The notes below the pieces were generated by a model. The model did no database searches. It was not told where the DNA came from and was given only the letters and a program-made list of their open reading frames with translations. Made by a program: the position numbers and the translations under genes. A stretch of DNA of 64,000 bases from Paraburkholderia flagellata. GTDB taxonomy: Bacteria > Pseudomonadota > Gammaproteobacteria > Burkholderiales > Burkholderiaceae. Positions 17,810-26,822 of this stretch are shown here, one piece after another (positions within the stretch are counted from its first letter, which is position 1; each line of letters begins with the position of its first letter). Location of the stretch: NCBI RefSeq assembly GCF_021390645.1, contig NZ_JAJEJT010000004.1, positions 372,001 through 436,000 of the forward strand. Direction: 5' to 3'.

Positions 17810-18283
17810 TTACGCAGCCAGTTCGATGGACGGCTCACAAACAATGGGAAAGTTCACCGAGTTGGCGATATAGCACTGCTCGTGCGCGGCATGATGCAGT
17901 CGCTCGGCAAGGCTGCGGTTGTCGCTCGCGCGGATCGTCACGCGCGGGCGCAACACGATCTTCGTGAAGGCGCCGCGCTGTGGTGTATCGGCCATCGTGC
18001 CTTCGGCCTCGTCTTCATAGGCGAGCACCGCGATGCCCGCCTCGGCGCACAGGTGCAGATACCAGAGCTTGTGGCACGCCGAAGCCGAAGCCACGAGCAG
18101 ATCCTCGGGATTCCAGCGCGCGGCGTCGCCGCGAAAGGCCGGATCCGACGAGCCCGGAATGTCTGGCTTGCCGCTTGCGCGGATCACGTGATCGCGGTCG
18201 TAGTCGCGATAACCCGACGTGCCGCTGCCGCGATTGCCCGTCCATTGCACCGAAACGCGGTAGGTGTGTTCGCCGTGCGCCAT
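17810..18283 (-). CDS. OsmC-family peroxiredoxin-like protein
   Basis: 157-aa OsmC-fold protein, from the ATG at 18283 rather than the far upstream in-frame one. The two family cysteines are in SASACHKLWYLH (Cys70) and HHAAHEQCYIANS (Cys137). Likely a thiol-dependent peroxidase. It is divergent from a GntR-family gene (18403) across a gap with a long palindrome, so it is probably controlled by that regulator rather than by OhrR. Confidence 0.85.
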   Translation of the reverse strand: MAHGEHTYRVSVQWTGNRGSGTSGYRDYDRDHVIRASGKPDIPGSSDPAFRGDAARWNPEDLLVASASACHKLWYLHLCAEAGIAVLAYEDEAEGTMADTPQRGAFTKIVLRPRVTIRASDNRSLAERLHHAAHEQCYIANSVNFPIVCEPSIELAA

Positions 18284-18316
18284 GCTGATTCTCCGTTTTG
18301 CATCGAAAAGGGGTAC

Positions 18317-18361
18317 GTCATTATGACCCCATTCGGCATTTTGGTATACCATTATGCCGAA
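18317..18361. promoter_or_regulatory. Palindromic operator region between osmC-like and GntR genes
   Basis: A nested 30-bp palindrome (18332-18361) has outer arms TTCGGCAT and ATGCCGAA and the core GGTATACC, separated by 3-bp spacers. The core fits the GT-N2-AC pattern of GntR/FadR-type sites. Beside it is GTCATTATGAC (18317-18327). Both divergent promoters would be covered. Confidence 0.6.
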
Positions 18362-18402
18362 ATGACCCAAATGAGAACTGGGCAGAAACCGGCCAGACAC
18401 AC

Positions 18403-19056
18403 ATGGAAACAAGATTCGACTCCACGGCGGACGCAGTTGCGTCCGGATTGCGCGATCTGATCGTCAGCGGCGAGCTGGCCAGTGGCGAGCGCCTCGTCGA
18501 GCGCGACCTCGCACAGCGTTTCGAGGTGAGCCGCATTCCGCTGCGCGAAGCTATCCAGCGGCTCGAGCGCGAGGGGCTCGTCGAGATTTTCCGCAATCGC
18601 GGCGCGGTCGTGCGCATGCTCACGGTGCAAGACGTGGAGGAGATCTACGGCTTGCGCGCGCTGCTCGAAGGCGATGCGATCTTTCACAGCGTCAAGCGCA
18701 TCGACGACGAAACGCTCGCACGCGCTGAACTCGTCCACCGTCTGCTGGGCGAGGCGGCCGCCACGCACAAGCAGGGCGAACTCAATCGCGAGTTTCACGA
18801 ACTGCTTTACGGTGCTTGCGGCAACGCTCGCCAACTGGCGGCCATCCGCGAATTGCGCGCGCAGGTGGAGCGTTACGAGCGGCTGCAGAACACGCTGCTT
18901 GCCGATACCCCCGAGTTTCAGCACGAACACGAGGCGATCCTCGAAGCGTGCCTCGCGCGCAATGCGCGTAGCGCGCGCGCCTTGACCGTGGCGCATATCG
19001 ATTCTGCGAGGCGCATCGTGCTCGCTGTGGTGGGCCGCATGGCGGCACAAGGCTAG
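18403..19056 (+). CDS. GntR-family regulator, FCD (FadR-like) type
   Basis: 217-aa regulator. The N-terminal winged helix is GLRDLIVSGELASGERLVERDLAQRFEVSRIPLREAIQRLEREGLVEIFRNRGAVVR, followed by an all-helical FCD effector domain with the usual metal-binding His/Asp positions (EFHELLYG, HEAILEACLARN). Start taken at 18403, where the family N-terminus begins. Divergent from the OsmC gene with a palindrome between; likely regulates that gene and itself. Confidence 0.88.
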   Translation: METRFDSTADAVASGLRDLIVSGELASGERLVERDLAQRFEVSRIPLREAIQRLEREGLVEIFRNRGAVVRMLTVQDVEEIYGLRALLEGDAIFHSVKRIDDETLARAELVHRLLGEAAATHKQGELNREFHELLYGACGNARQLAAIRELRAQVERYERLQNTLLADTPEFQHEHEAILEACLARNARSARALTVAHIDSARRIVLAVVGRMAAQG

Positions 19057-19111
19057 CGCTCATACACCACGGCATTCACGCGCATCGCCCCGGTTTTTAC
19101 GACATTTTTTC

Positions 19112-19140
19112 TTGAGGCCCTTACGGGCAAACCCTAGACT
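19112..19140 (+). promoter_or_regulatory. Sigma-70-like promoter for the GNAT gene
   Basis: TTGAGG (19112-19117) and TAGACT (19135-19140) are spaced by exactly 17 bp, 28 bp before the ATG at 19168. Confidence 0.45.
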
Positions 19141-19167
19141 GGGTGCATCGAAACGACAGGAGACGCC

Positions 19168-19806
19168 ATGTCGATCTCGCGTGCAACCCAGCGCCCGGAT
19201 GAGCAGATCACCTCCGTGCATCCCGGCCTCGGCCGGCTCGTGCTGAGGCGCTTCGATCCGCGCCACGACTCATGGGAAGCACTCACGCGTTTGCTGCATC
19301 GTGCGTTCTCGCGGCTCGCGTCGCTTGGTTTGCACTGTTCATGCGCTGATCAGGCGGCGAGCCTCACGCGGGAACGCGCGCTGGCAGGAGACTGCTTCGT
19401 CGCCATCTGCAATGGCAGGATCATCGGCACGCTCACGGTGGAAGGTCACGACAGCGATTCGCAGTGCGAACATTATCGACAGCGCAGCGTCGCTTCGGTC
19501 CATCAGTTCGGTATCGAGCCCAAATGGCAAAGCCGCGGTATCGGCCGTGCGCTGCTTGCTTTCGCGGGGCGTTGGGCGGCTGCGCGCGGCTACACGCAGC
19601 TTGCGCTGGACACGCCATTTCCCGCCGCCCACCTCATCGCGTTCTATCGTGCGCAAGGCTTTAGTCTCGTCGATGTGGTGCGCTTTGCCGGCCGTGGCTA
19701 CGACAGCGCCGTGCTCAGCAAGCCCGCGGCGGCGCATTGCGGCCAGGGATTCCTGCACGCGCCTGGCGGGTTGCGGCACGCCGCGTCGCCGAGTCCGTTC
19801 GCCTGA
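19168..19806 (+). CDS. GNAT-family N-acetyltransferase
   Basis: 212-aa protein with the GNAT core: a beta-strand pair (FVAICNGRIIGTLTVEG), the acetyl-CoA loop QSRGIGRALLAFAGRWAAARGY near residues 123-143 and the LDTPFPAAHLIAFYRAQGF helix. The acceptor is unknown. It has its own promoter-like sequence upstream and an AGGAG site (ACAGGAGACGCC) before the ATG. Confidence 0.83.
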   Translation: MSISRATQRPDEQITSVHPGLGRLVLRRFDPRHDSWEALTRLLHRAFSRLASLGLHCSCADQAASLTRERALAGDCFVAICNGRIIGTLTVEGHDSDSQCEHYRQRSVASVHQFGIEPKWQSRGIGRALLAFAGRWAAARGYTQLALDTPFPAAHLIAFYRAQGFSLVDVVRFAGRGYDSAVLSKPAAAHCGQGFLHAPGGLRHAASPSPFA

Positions 19807-19817
19807 GCGCGCGCTAC

Positions 19818-21392
19818 TCACGCGTTGCGCGTGCGCACTGCTTCTCGCTCCAGATAGCGCAGGAACTCGTCGGCGGGCATGGCCTTCGCATAGAGCCAGC
19901 CCTGCGCGTACTGCACGCCGCGCTCGCGCAGATACTGCGCTTGCACCTCGGTTTCCACACCCTCGGCGACCATCAGCAGGTCGAGGCTGCGCGCCATGTC
20001 GATCACGTGCGGCACGATCTTGTTCGTTTCCTCGCCGCTCGCGAATGAGCGGATGAACGAGCGGTCGATCTTGATGCCATCCACCGGCAGTTCCTGCAGA
20101 TACGAGAGACTCGAATATCCCGTGCCGAAATCGTCGATGAAGATGCGGTGGCCGGCCGCGCGAAACGCCTCGAGAACGGGCGCGGAGCCGGCCGTGTCGA
20201 TGAGCGTGCGCTCGATCGCTTCGAACCAGATCTGCTCGGGGCGTACCGCATATTTCTCGAGACTGGTCTTGAGCACTTCGAGCACGCGTGTGCCGGCGAG
20301 ATCCGGGCCGGCAAGGTTGAGCGAGACGTGCAAATCGCGGCGCCGGGCCAGCACGGCGCCCACGCCCTCGAACACGGAGCGCACGACCTGGTCGGTGATC
20401 GGTTCGACGAGACCGAGCGATTCCGCCATGGGAATAAACGTGTCCGGCGCGACGATGGTGCCGTCTTCGAGCTTCCAGCGCACGAGCGCTTCGGCGCCGA
20501 CGCAGCGTCCGCTTTCCAGCGAGACGAGCGGCTGCAGCCATGCGACGAACTGGCGCCGCCGGATGCCCTGCAGTATCGCGTTGCGCGGCGTGCGCAGCTT
20601 GCGGCGCCAGCGCGTGACGAGCCACGTGCCAAATGCGCTCAGGACGAGCGCGGGGGGCAACAGCGTTCGGAGTTGCGCGGGCAGGTCGCGGCGCATGCGG
20701 TCCTCGGGTTCGTACGCGACCACCGCGATGGGAAAGCGGCTCGAGCGCTCGACGACGTAATAGCGTCCCTCGAAATACGGGCTGTTATTGGTGCGCTTGA
20801 GCGCTGCGCGTGCGATGGCATAGTCGGCGTTTTCCCAGCTTGAAATGACGCCGCCGCGCTGCGTTTCGAGCACCACCAGCTGGATGGTGTCGTCGAGCGG
20901 CACGATGTCGAGGTAGAAGCGCGGGTCAATCACCACGACGTGGTTGCCCAGGCGCACGTTGAGCATGCGGCGCTCGTTGCCGGGCTTGCCGACTTCGCTA
21001 TGCCAGGCGGTAAAGCCGTCGGCATAGGTCCATTCAGGTGGTGGTAATGCGGTATCGACGGCGCCGCGTTGCGAAGTGCAGTGCAGCCGCACGCCATCGG
21101 TCCAGGCGACTTCGCGAATGTATCGAAACTGTTCCTCGACCTGGCGCAGCCGCTGCAGGTGGTCGCTCGTGCAAGGGTCGCTGCCGTAGGGCAAGAGCTG
21201 GTGCAGTGCGGATTCGGCTTCGGACGTCACGAGGTCGGCGCGCATCAGCGCGCGGCTCGAAAAGACATCGACCTGGTCGCGCTTTTGGCGTTCATCGACG
21301 GCGTCCGAAGCGTACACCGCAGCCGTGAGCGTTGCCAGGACGGCGAACGCCACGAGACAAAACGTCGTCAGGGCGGTGAATCGGCTGCTCAT
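19818..21392 (-). CDS. CSS-motif EAL-domain cyclic-di-GMP phosphodiesterase
   Basis: 524-aa inner-membrane protein. An N-terminal helix (residues 8-28) and a second near 235-250 flank a periplasmic domain with two cysteines (PCTSDHL, LHCTSQRG), as in CSS-motif sensors, where thiol state tunes activity. The C-terminal EAL domain looks active: EALVRW, IDDFGTGYSSLSYL, VDGIKIDRSFI and VAEGVETE are all present. It would hydrolyse c-di-GMP. It is 204 bp downstream of a diguanylate cyclase on the same strand, so the pair may act against each other. Confidence 0.9.
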   Translation of the reverse strand: MSSRFTALTTFCLVAFAVLATLTAAVYASDAVDERQKRDQVDVFSSRALMRADLVTSEAESALHQLLPYGSDPCTSDHLQRLRQVEEQFRYIREVAWTDGVRLHCTSQRGAVDTALPPPEWTYADGFTAWHSEVGKPGNERRMLNVRLGNHVVVIDPRFYLDIVPLDDTIQLVVLETQRGGVISSWENADYAIARAALKRTNNSPYFEGRYYVVERSSRFPIAVVAYEPEDRMRRDLPAQLRTLLPPALVLSAFGTWLVTRWRRKLRTPRNAILQGIRRRQFVAWLQPLVSLESGRCVGAEALVRWKLEDGTIVAPDTFIPMAESLGLVEPITDQVVRSVFEGVGAVLARRRDLHVSLNLAGPDLAGTRVLEVLKTSLEKYAVRPEQIWFEAIERTLIDTAGSAPVLEAFRAAGHRIFIDDFGTGYSSLSYLQELPVDGIKIDRSFIRSFASGEETNKIVPHVIDMARSLDLLMVAEGVETEVQAQYLRERGVQYAQGWLYAKAMPADEFLRYLEREAVRTRNA

Positions 21393-21596
21393 GGTGGACG
21401 GTCGGGCTCCGGCGTCGCGAACGAAGGCGACGTGCGGCCTTCGACGATCGCCGTTGCCGATGGTAGCGTCTTTCCGATGGCGGCGACCCGCTGCTGTCCG
21501 GCGCAGGAGCGCAATCGCAGCGGCCGCTGGCTCTCCCGCTCATGCGTGGCGCATGAAAGCGGCCAGCGGGATTGTCAAGTTCACGTCAGGCACACA

Positions 21597-23387
21597 TCAA
21601 GCACGCGCCGGATCGATCGATCGGGAATCCTCTGCAACGACGCGATTGCGGCCGCCTTCCTTCGCGGCGTAGAGCCGACGGTCGGCGACCGACATGAGCG
21701 CTTCGTAGTGCGCGGGACAATCGGCGGGACTGGCCGCCACGCCAATCGATACGGTGAACGCAATCGCATCTGCATCCTGGGTCGCGGCTTCGCCCGGCGC
21801 GCTGGCGGCGTGCGCGGGGTCCGCCGCGTGCGCTTCGACCGCGCGGCGGATGCGTTCGGCTACGCCCGCCGCCGTGGCGAGATCGGCGCCCGGCAGCAGC
21901 GCCGCGAACTCCTCGCCGCCCACGCGCGCGGGCATTTCCGCGCTGCGCAGGTTCTTGCGCAGGATGTCTGCGAATATCACCAGCACGCGGTCGCCAGCCG
22001 CGTGGCCGAAGCGGTCGTTCACGCGTTTGAAGTAGTCGATATCGAGCATCAGCATGGCCACGGCGGGTGCGGCCGCGTCGCCACCGCCTTCGCGGGCGGC
22101 GCGCTCCAGCGTCTCATTGAAGACCTCCAGGAAGCGCCGCCGGTTCGCGAGTCCGGTGAGCGGATCGCTGCGCGCGAGCGTTTCGAGCCGCGAACTCGCC
22201 TCGACATATTGGCCGAATATGTTCTTGACGATGAAGAGCGTGCCGACGAGCAGCACAGCGATCGCCAGCCAGGCGACGATCAGCGGGCTGCTGAACACAC
22301 GGCGCGCCGCGGCGAGCGTGAGCTCCGAATCGTCCGTGTTCGTGAGCAGGATCCAGTGCGAATCCCCCACGTGCTGGAAGAGCAGGTAGCGGCCGCCTCG
22401 CTGGGCGTAGCCCTGACCGCGCTGCATCCATGTCGCCGCCTGTGCGCGCGCCATGTCGAGCAGATACGGATCGAAACTCGCGGGCCGCTGCACCGTGATC
22501 TTGCCATCGACGAAATAGACGAGGTCGCCGTTCTTGTTCAGGAGACCGAACTCGGCAGGCTCCTCGTCCTCGGCCAGGTTGGCGGAGGCTAGCTGGAGCG
22601 AGAGCAGGCGCGAGGGCGCGACGTCCATCACCACGGCGCCGCGAAAGCGTCCGTTCGCGTAGACGGGCGCGCTGAGCGTGGAAATCGCTTCGCTTTTTTT
22701 CGTCTCCGTATAAATCGGAGTCCAGACGATGTCGTGTCCGGGATTCTGGCCGAAGAGGTGAAGGCGGTAGTAGGGCATGGTGCTGAAGCGCCGCAACAGG
22801 TCGAGCGCGGGCGCGTCCGGGCGCTCGGGCGAGAGCACATACAGGCCGTTGGCTGAGATGTAGGCGACCGCGCTTTGCACCGCATCGGCTTGCTGACTGA
22901 TCGCGACGAGCGGGCTGATCGAGCGCGCGAGCACGATGTCGGCCGGCAGCGTGGCGGCGTCGCGGTGAAAGCCTTCGATTCCCGCGAGCCCTTGCGCGTT
23001 GGTGCCGAAAACGAGCGGTCCGTCCATCGCGCCGGGGGCTTCCCATGCCAGCTTGTCGCTGTCGCGCAGCGCGGCCTGCACCACTGGATCCTGCAGGCCG
23101 GCGCGCTGCTGGCTCGGCGAGACGAGCACGTGTTCCGCGTAGTCGCGCAGGAACAGCAGGCGCCGGCGCTCGGCCGAGATCAGCGCGTCCACGCCCACGG
23201 CCCGCACCTCCAGGTCGCGCTGGCGGCTATGCAGGTCGTTGCGCGTCATCTGGTAGAGCTGGCGCAGGCCCACGCCGCTCACCAGCGCCATGGCGGCGAG
23301 AAAGCACACCGTCACCACGAGGTGCGGGCGTTTCATGACCATGCGGGTAAAACCATGCGGCCGCGTGCGGCCAGGCGTGTGCTGCAT
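21597..23387 (-). CDS. Membrane diguanylate cyclase (dCache-like sensor plus GGDEF)
   Basis: About 596 aa, taking the ATG at 23387, which follows a G-rich site; ATGs at 23342 and 23336 are alternatives. A membrane helix (VVTVCFLAAMALVSGVGL), a large Cache-like periplasmic domain, a second helix (LIVAWLAIAVLLVGTLFIV) and a C-terminal GGDEF domain are visible. The active-site motif is GGEEF. The inhibitory site reads RSAE in place of the usual RxxD, so product feedback may be weak. It makes c-di-GMP in response to an extracellular ligand. Confidence 0.88.
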   Translation of the reverse strand: MQHTPGRTRPHGFTRMVMKRPHLVVTVCFLAAMALVSGVGLRQLYQMTRNDLHSRQRDLEVRAVGVDALISAERRRLLFLRDYAEHVLVSPSQQRAGLQDPVVQAALRDSDKLAWEAPGAMDGPLVFGTNAQGLAGIEGFHRDAATLPADIVLARSISPLVAISQQADAVQSAVAYISANGLYVLSPERPDAPALDLLRRFSTMPYYRLHLFGQNPGHDIVWTPIYTETKKSEAISTLSAPVYANGRFRGAVVMDVAPSRLLSLQLASANLAEDEEPAEFGLLNKNGDLVYFVDGKITVQRPASFDPYLLDMARAQAATWMQRGQGYAQRGGRYLLFQHVGDSHWILLTNTDDSELTLAAARRVFSSPLIVAWLAIAVLLVGTLFIVKNIFGQYVEASSRLETLARSDPLTGLANRRRFLEVFNETLERAAREGGGDAAAPAVAMLMLDIDYFKRVNDRFGHAAGDRVLVIFADILRKNLRSAEMPARVGGEEFAALLPGADLATAAGVAERIRRAVEAHAADPAHAASAPGEAATQDADAIAFTVSIGVAASPADCPAHYEALMSVADRRLYAAKEGGRNRVVAEDSRSIDPARA

Positions 23388-23536
23388 GAACCCCCCGGGA
23401 CAGCGAATGGACGCGCGCGCATCACGGTGCGGCGTGGCCCGACGGCGCGTTTCCGGGCACCGCGATGAGCATAGCATCGCGCGTCAGAACCACGCCGAAC
23501 GCCGTCCCAGGCGTCGCGGATCGCTCCGGGCGACGC

Positions 23537-24178
23537 TCAACCGCGCCAGGCGGAATGCCGGATCACGCTGCAGAAGTTGCCGGCGTGGAAATGCGGGTCC
23601 TTGTCTGCGAGCACGTCGGCCTTCACGTTGCCGAAGGTGGTGGCGGGCTTGTGCTTGATGCCGTCATAGAAGGTCTGAATGATGTCTTCCTTGAAGTGCT
23701 CGCTGCGCGGGTGCGCGTGAACCACGGCCTCGCGCTCGGTGTCGCTGAAGCGGTCGTAGGCAATGCCGAGCACGTCCATTTCGACGCCCGCCGTGACGAG
23801 CGCGATCACCGGATGCATGTGCTCGGGGATGCCCGGCGTCGTATGCAGCGCGATGGCGGTCCAGACGAGGTCGATGTCCTGCTGCGCGATGCCGTGGCCG
23901 CGCAGGAAATCGCGCGCGGCGTTCGCGCCGTCCACTTCGAAGCGCTCGTGATCGCTGCTGTGCGCGTGCGTGAGGCCCATGTCATGAAACATCGCGCCTG
24001 CGTAGAGCAGTTCGCGGTCGAACTTCAGGCCGAGCCGGCGCCCGGCCAGCGCGCCAAAGTAGTAGACGCGGCTTGAATGATGGAAAAGCAGCGGCGATTC
24101 GGTATCGCGCACGAGTTCGGTAATTTCACGGGCGAGTTTGCTGTCGGGGATCGCGACATCGGCGAGGGTCGGGGTCAT
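23537..24178 (-). CDS. HD-domain phosphohydrolase-like protein
   Basis: 213-aa HD-superfamily protein with metal ligands visible as His in LFHHSSRVY, the HD pair in GAMFHDMGLT and downstream His residues (IALHTTPGIPEHMHP). The layout resembles cyanamide-hydratase-like HD proteins, but the substrate cannot be assigned. It lies between the cyclase gene and the divergent 7TM kinase gene. Confidence 0.75.
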   Translation of the reverse strand: MTPTLADVAIPDSKLAREITELVRDTESPLLFHHSSRVYYFGALAGRRLGLKFDRELLYAGAMFHDMGLTHAHSSDHERFEVDGANAARDFLRGHGIAQQDIDLVWTAIALHTTPGIPEHMHPVIALVTAGVEMDVLGIAYDRFSDTEREAVVHAHPRSEHFKEDIIQTFYDGIKHKPATTFGNVKADVLADKDPHFHAGNFCSVIRHSAWRG

Positions 24179-24513
24179 CAGGGTGCTCCGTCGGGGTGGG
24201 TGATGACCTCTATTCTGTGCGGCGCCAGGGTTGTCCTCAATCGACGGATACCGTTGTTTTCTGCCAATTCGACCGAAATTGGGTCATCGGGGATTCGCGG
24301 CGCATAGCGGCGGCGCCGCCAATCGGAAAATTTCGCCGCAACAAGGGATTAGCGGCGATAATCGGCAAAATTGATTCGATCGGCGCGCATTTGATGCGCT
24401 ATGCATTTGCGGCGAGATCCGGCCTGCGAATCGCACATCGGGCGCACGGGGACGCTGCAGGGAACGCGCCGCGCCAACCAGGTCGGTAAGAACAAAAACC
24501 CACGCGACAGACT
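24179..24513. other. Divergent control region between HD protein and 7TM kinase genes
   Basis: 335 bp without a gene. It contains the inverted repeat CCAATT-7 nt-AATTGG (24264-24282), the palindrome GGCGGCGCCGCC and a local A/T-richer patch around 24325-24375 that may hold the kinase promoter. No known operator was recognised. Confidence 0.4.
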
Positions 24514-26001
24514 ATGTATTCGATCCTGCCAGCGTTCGTGTCCGCATTATTTCTCGGATTCGGCGTCTACGTGCTCCTGACCGAGGGCTTCACGCGCCTC
24601 TCGGTGCCGTTCGCGTTGATGTGCGCGACGACGTTCTTCTGGCAGGGCACCTGGGCGTTTCTGTTCCAGACGTCCGACCCCGATCTGTCCGCTGTGCTCG
24701 TCAAGGCCGGATACTTCTTCATCCTCTTTCTGCCCACCACGTTCTATCACTTCGTGACCGAGGTGAGCGCGCGGCGCGGCGAACGCCCGCTCCTCATTGC
24801 GTCCTACCTGCTCAGCGTGCTGCTCGCGGCGCTGCTGCTGTTGAGCGATGCCGTCGTGGACGGCTACGGCACGTTCTTCTTCGGCAAGTATCCGAAGGCG
24901 GGCATGCTGCATCCGGTGCATGTGGCGCAGACAGTGTTGCTCGCGTGCCGCAGCGCGTGGCTACTGTACGCCGCGCGCCGCCAGACACAGGCGCACGATC
25001 GCCGGAAGTTGCTCGACCTGTGCTTCGTGAGCCTCGGCCTCTACGCGCTCGCCGCCACCGATTACGCCGTGAATTACGGGCTCGCGTTCTATCCCGTGGG
25101 CGCGGTGTTCATCGCGATCAGCCTTGGCATTCTCGCGGTCACGATCGTGCGTTACGGCCTCATGCGCCCGTATCTCATCGCGGCCACGGTGGCGCACGAG
25201 GTCGCCACGCCACTTGCGGCCATCGGCATGCATGCCGAGGAAATCGGCAACGTGCTGCCCGAACTCATGCGCGGCTACCAGTTGGCCGTGCAGCATCAGC
25301 TATGCGTGGACGGACTCTATCCGGGGCAGTCGGAGCGCATTTCGTCGCTTGCCACGTCGATACGCCGCCAGGTGGACAGCACGAGCACGGTGGTCGAAAT
25401 GTCGCTGGCATCGTTTACGCTCGACCGGCTCGATCGGCGCAGCTTCGAGACCTACCCGGTGCGCTCCTGTGTGAATGCCGCGCTCGAGCGCTTTCCGTTT
25501 CGCACCGGCGAGCGCGACATGGTGGAGGTGGCGCCTATCGACGCGCAATTGAGTTTCTCGGGCTCGGATTCGCTCGTCGTATTCGTGCTCTTCAATCTGC
25601 TCAAGAACGCGCTCTTCGCGATTCACGCGGAAATCGCCGAAAGAAGCGACAAGGTGAGCGATTACGTGGGCCGCGTGGAGATCAGCGCGACGAGTGAAGC
25701 GGGCTTTTGCGTGCTGCGCTTTACCGACAACGGCTGCGGCATTCCCGCCGATATCCTGCCGCGCGTGTTCGATCCGTTTTATTCGACCAAGGCGCACGGG
25801 CGAGGCGCCGGCATGGGCCTCACGTTCTGCCGCCGCGTGGCCGAAGCGCTGGGCGGCACGATAGCGTGCGAGTCCGAGCCGCACGTCCACACCACCTTCA
25901 CGATCCGCCTGCCCGAGCCCGGCACGAGTGCCGACCGCGCGCTGCATGACGCGCCGGCGAAACCCCGCCGCTTTCCGGCGGGGCAGGATTTCGCGGGCTA
26001 G
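24514..26001 (+). CDS. 7TM sensor histidine kinase
   Basis: 495-aa kinase. Seven hydrophobic helices fill residues 1-218 with almost no periplasmic domain, which points to a membrane-dissolved or hydrophobic ligand. The H-box AATVAHEVATPLAAIGMHAEEIG has His228. The HATPase motifs are FNLLKNALFAI, FTDNGCGIP, VFDPFYSTK and GAGMGLTFCRR. Few-loop multi-helix sensor regions also occur in quorum-sensing kinases such as CqsS and LqsS. Next to it are a hotdog thioesterase and a response regulator, its probable partner. The last 14 codons encode the stem of a terminator used by the opposite strand. Confidence 0.85.
   Translation: MYSILPAFVSALFLGFGVYVLLTEGFTRLSVPFALMCATTFFWQGTWAFLFQTSDPDLSAVLVKAGYFFILFLPTTFYHFVTEVSARRGERPLLIASYLLSVLLAALLLLSDAVVDGYGTFFFGKYPKAGMLHPVHVAQTVLLACRSAWLLYAARRQTQAHDRRKLLDLCFVSLGLYALAATDYAVNYGLAFYPVGAVFIAISLGILAVTIVRYGLMRPYLIAATVAHEVATPLAAIGMHAEEIGNVLPELMRGYQLAVQHQLCVDGLYPGQSERISSLATSIRRQVDSTSTVVEMSLASFTLDRLDRRSFETYPVRSCVNAALERFPFRTGERDMVEVAPIDAQLSFSGSDSLVVFVLFNLLKNALFAIHAEIAERSDKVSDYVGRVEISATSEAGFCVLRFTDNGCGIPADILPRVFDPFYSTKAHGRGAGMGLTFCRRVAEALGGTIACESEPHVHTTFTIRLPEPGTSADRALHDAPAKPRRFPAGQDFAG
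25963..25983 (-). terminator. Terminator hairpin inside the 3' end of the kinase gene
   Basis: CCCCGCCG-5 nt-CGGCGGGG is a perfect 8-bp stem. Read on the minus strand it is followed by TTT and lies 43 bp beyond the stop of the thioesterase gene (26026), so it probably ends that transcript while also coding for kinase residues. Confidence 0.45.
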
Positions 26002-26025
26002 TTCATGTAGCCGGGTTCAATACGT

Positions 26026-26523
26026 TTAGTTCGAACCCGACGGCAGGACCAGCTCGTATTCCTTTACGCGCTCGATGATGCCGGGCGGAAAGCGGCGAAT
26101 GCGCTTGTCCGTGCCGGCGAAGAGAATCTGCTGATAGCCGAGCGAAACGGGTCGGCCATCCACGCAAAAGCGGAACACGAGATACGCGGAGCACTGACGC
26201 ACCTGGAAGGTGTTGAGGTAGCAATCCACGCGCTGGAACGGAAAGGTTTCCTGCACGTATTCCTGGTGAGCGCGCTTGGTGACGAACACGCCGCCCGAAG
26301 CGAGCAGATTGTTGTGAATGCACTCGTGAAACCAGCGTTCACGGCAAATGCCCTGCCATTCGAAATAGCGGGCGAAATACGTGTTCATGAACGCGTTAGA
26401 GTCCTTCAGGTAAATATCGATGACGTGATGGAACGTTTTGGTCGGCGTAGCTTCCATGATTTCGTCGGAGAATCCGGCGGTGCCACGGGAAAGGACGGCG
26501 GGAATGGATTCGCGTGCGTACAT
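26026..26523 (-). CDS. Hotdog-fold acyl thioesterase-like protein
   Basis: 165-aa protein. The ATG at 26523 has TGGAGT upstream, which favours it over longer starts. The segment TYFARYFEWQGICRERWFHE resembles the WQGxCRE motif of 4-hydroxybenzoyl-CoA-thioesterase-fold enzymes that include enediyne polyketide thioesterases. It would release a fatty or polyketide acyl chain from CoA or ACP. It sits convergent to the 7TM kinase and divergent from the response-regulator gene, which suggests a role in making or destroying a lipid-like signal. That link is inference. Confidence 0.65.
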   Translation of the reverse strand: MYARESIPAVLSRGTAGFSDEIMEATPTKTFHHVIDIYLKDSNAFMNTYFARYFEWQGICRERWFHECIHNNLLASGGVFVTKRAHQEYVQETFPFQRVDCYLNTFQVRQCSAYLVFRFCVDGRPVSLGYQQILFAGTDKRIRRFPPGIIERVKEYELVLPSGSN

Positions 26524-26822
26524 CAGAGTGACTCCAGATAGAAGCTGCTGGCGGCAGCCGCGCGTGCCTCCGGAAAAAAGGAGGCATGCACCATTCTCTT
26601 CGCGTTCCTCTTTATCCAATACCGTGATCCCCACATACGCAATCCGGTTCATGCTCGCTGGGCGCGATAACGTTTGCGCGTGTTTTCGTTCACCGCGCAC
26701 GGGCGGCTTCGGGTTGCTGTGTCCTGGGGTCACGCCGCATAATCGACATGTTTCCCTCGCGGTGCCGCTCCAAGGTGTCGAGCGTGCCGCATGAGGCGCA
26801 GTGTGCTTAACCGAGATCCAGC

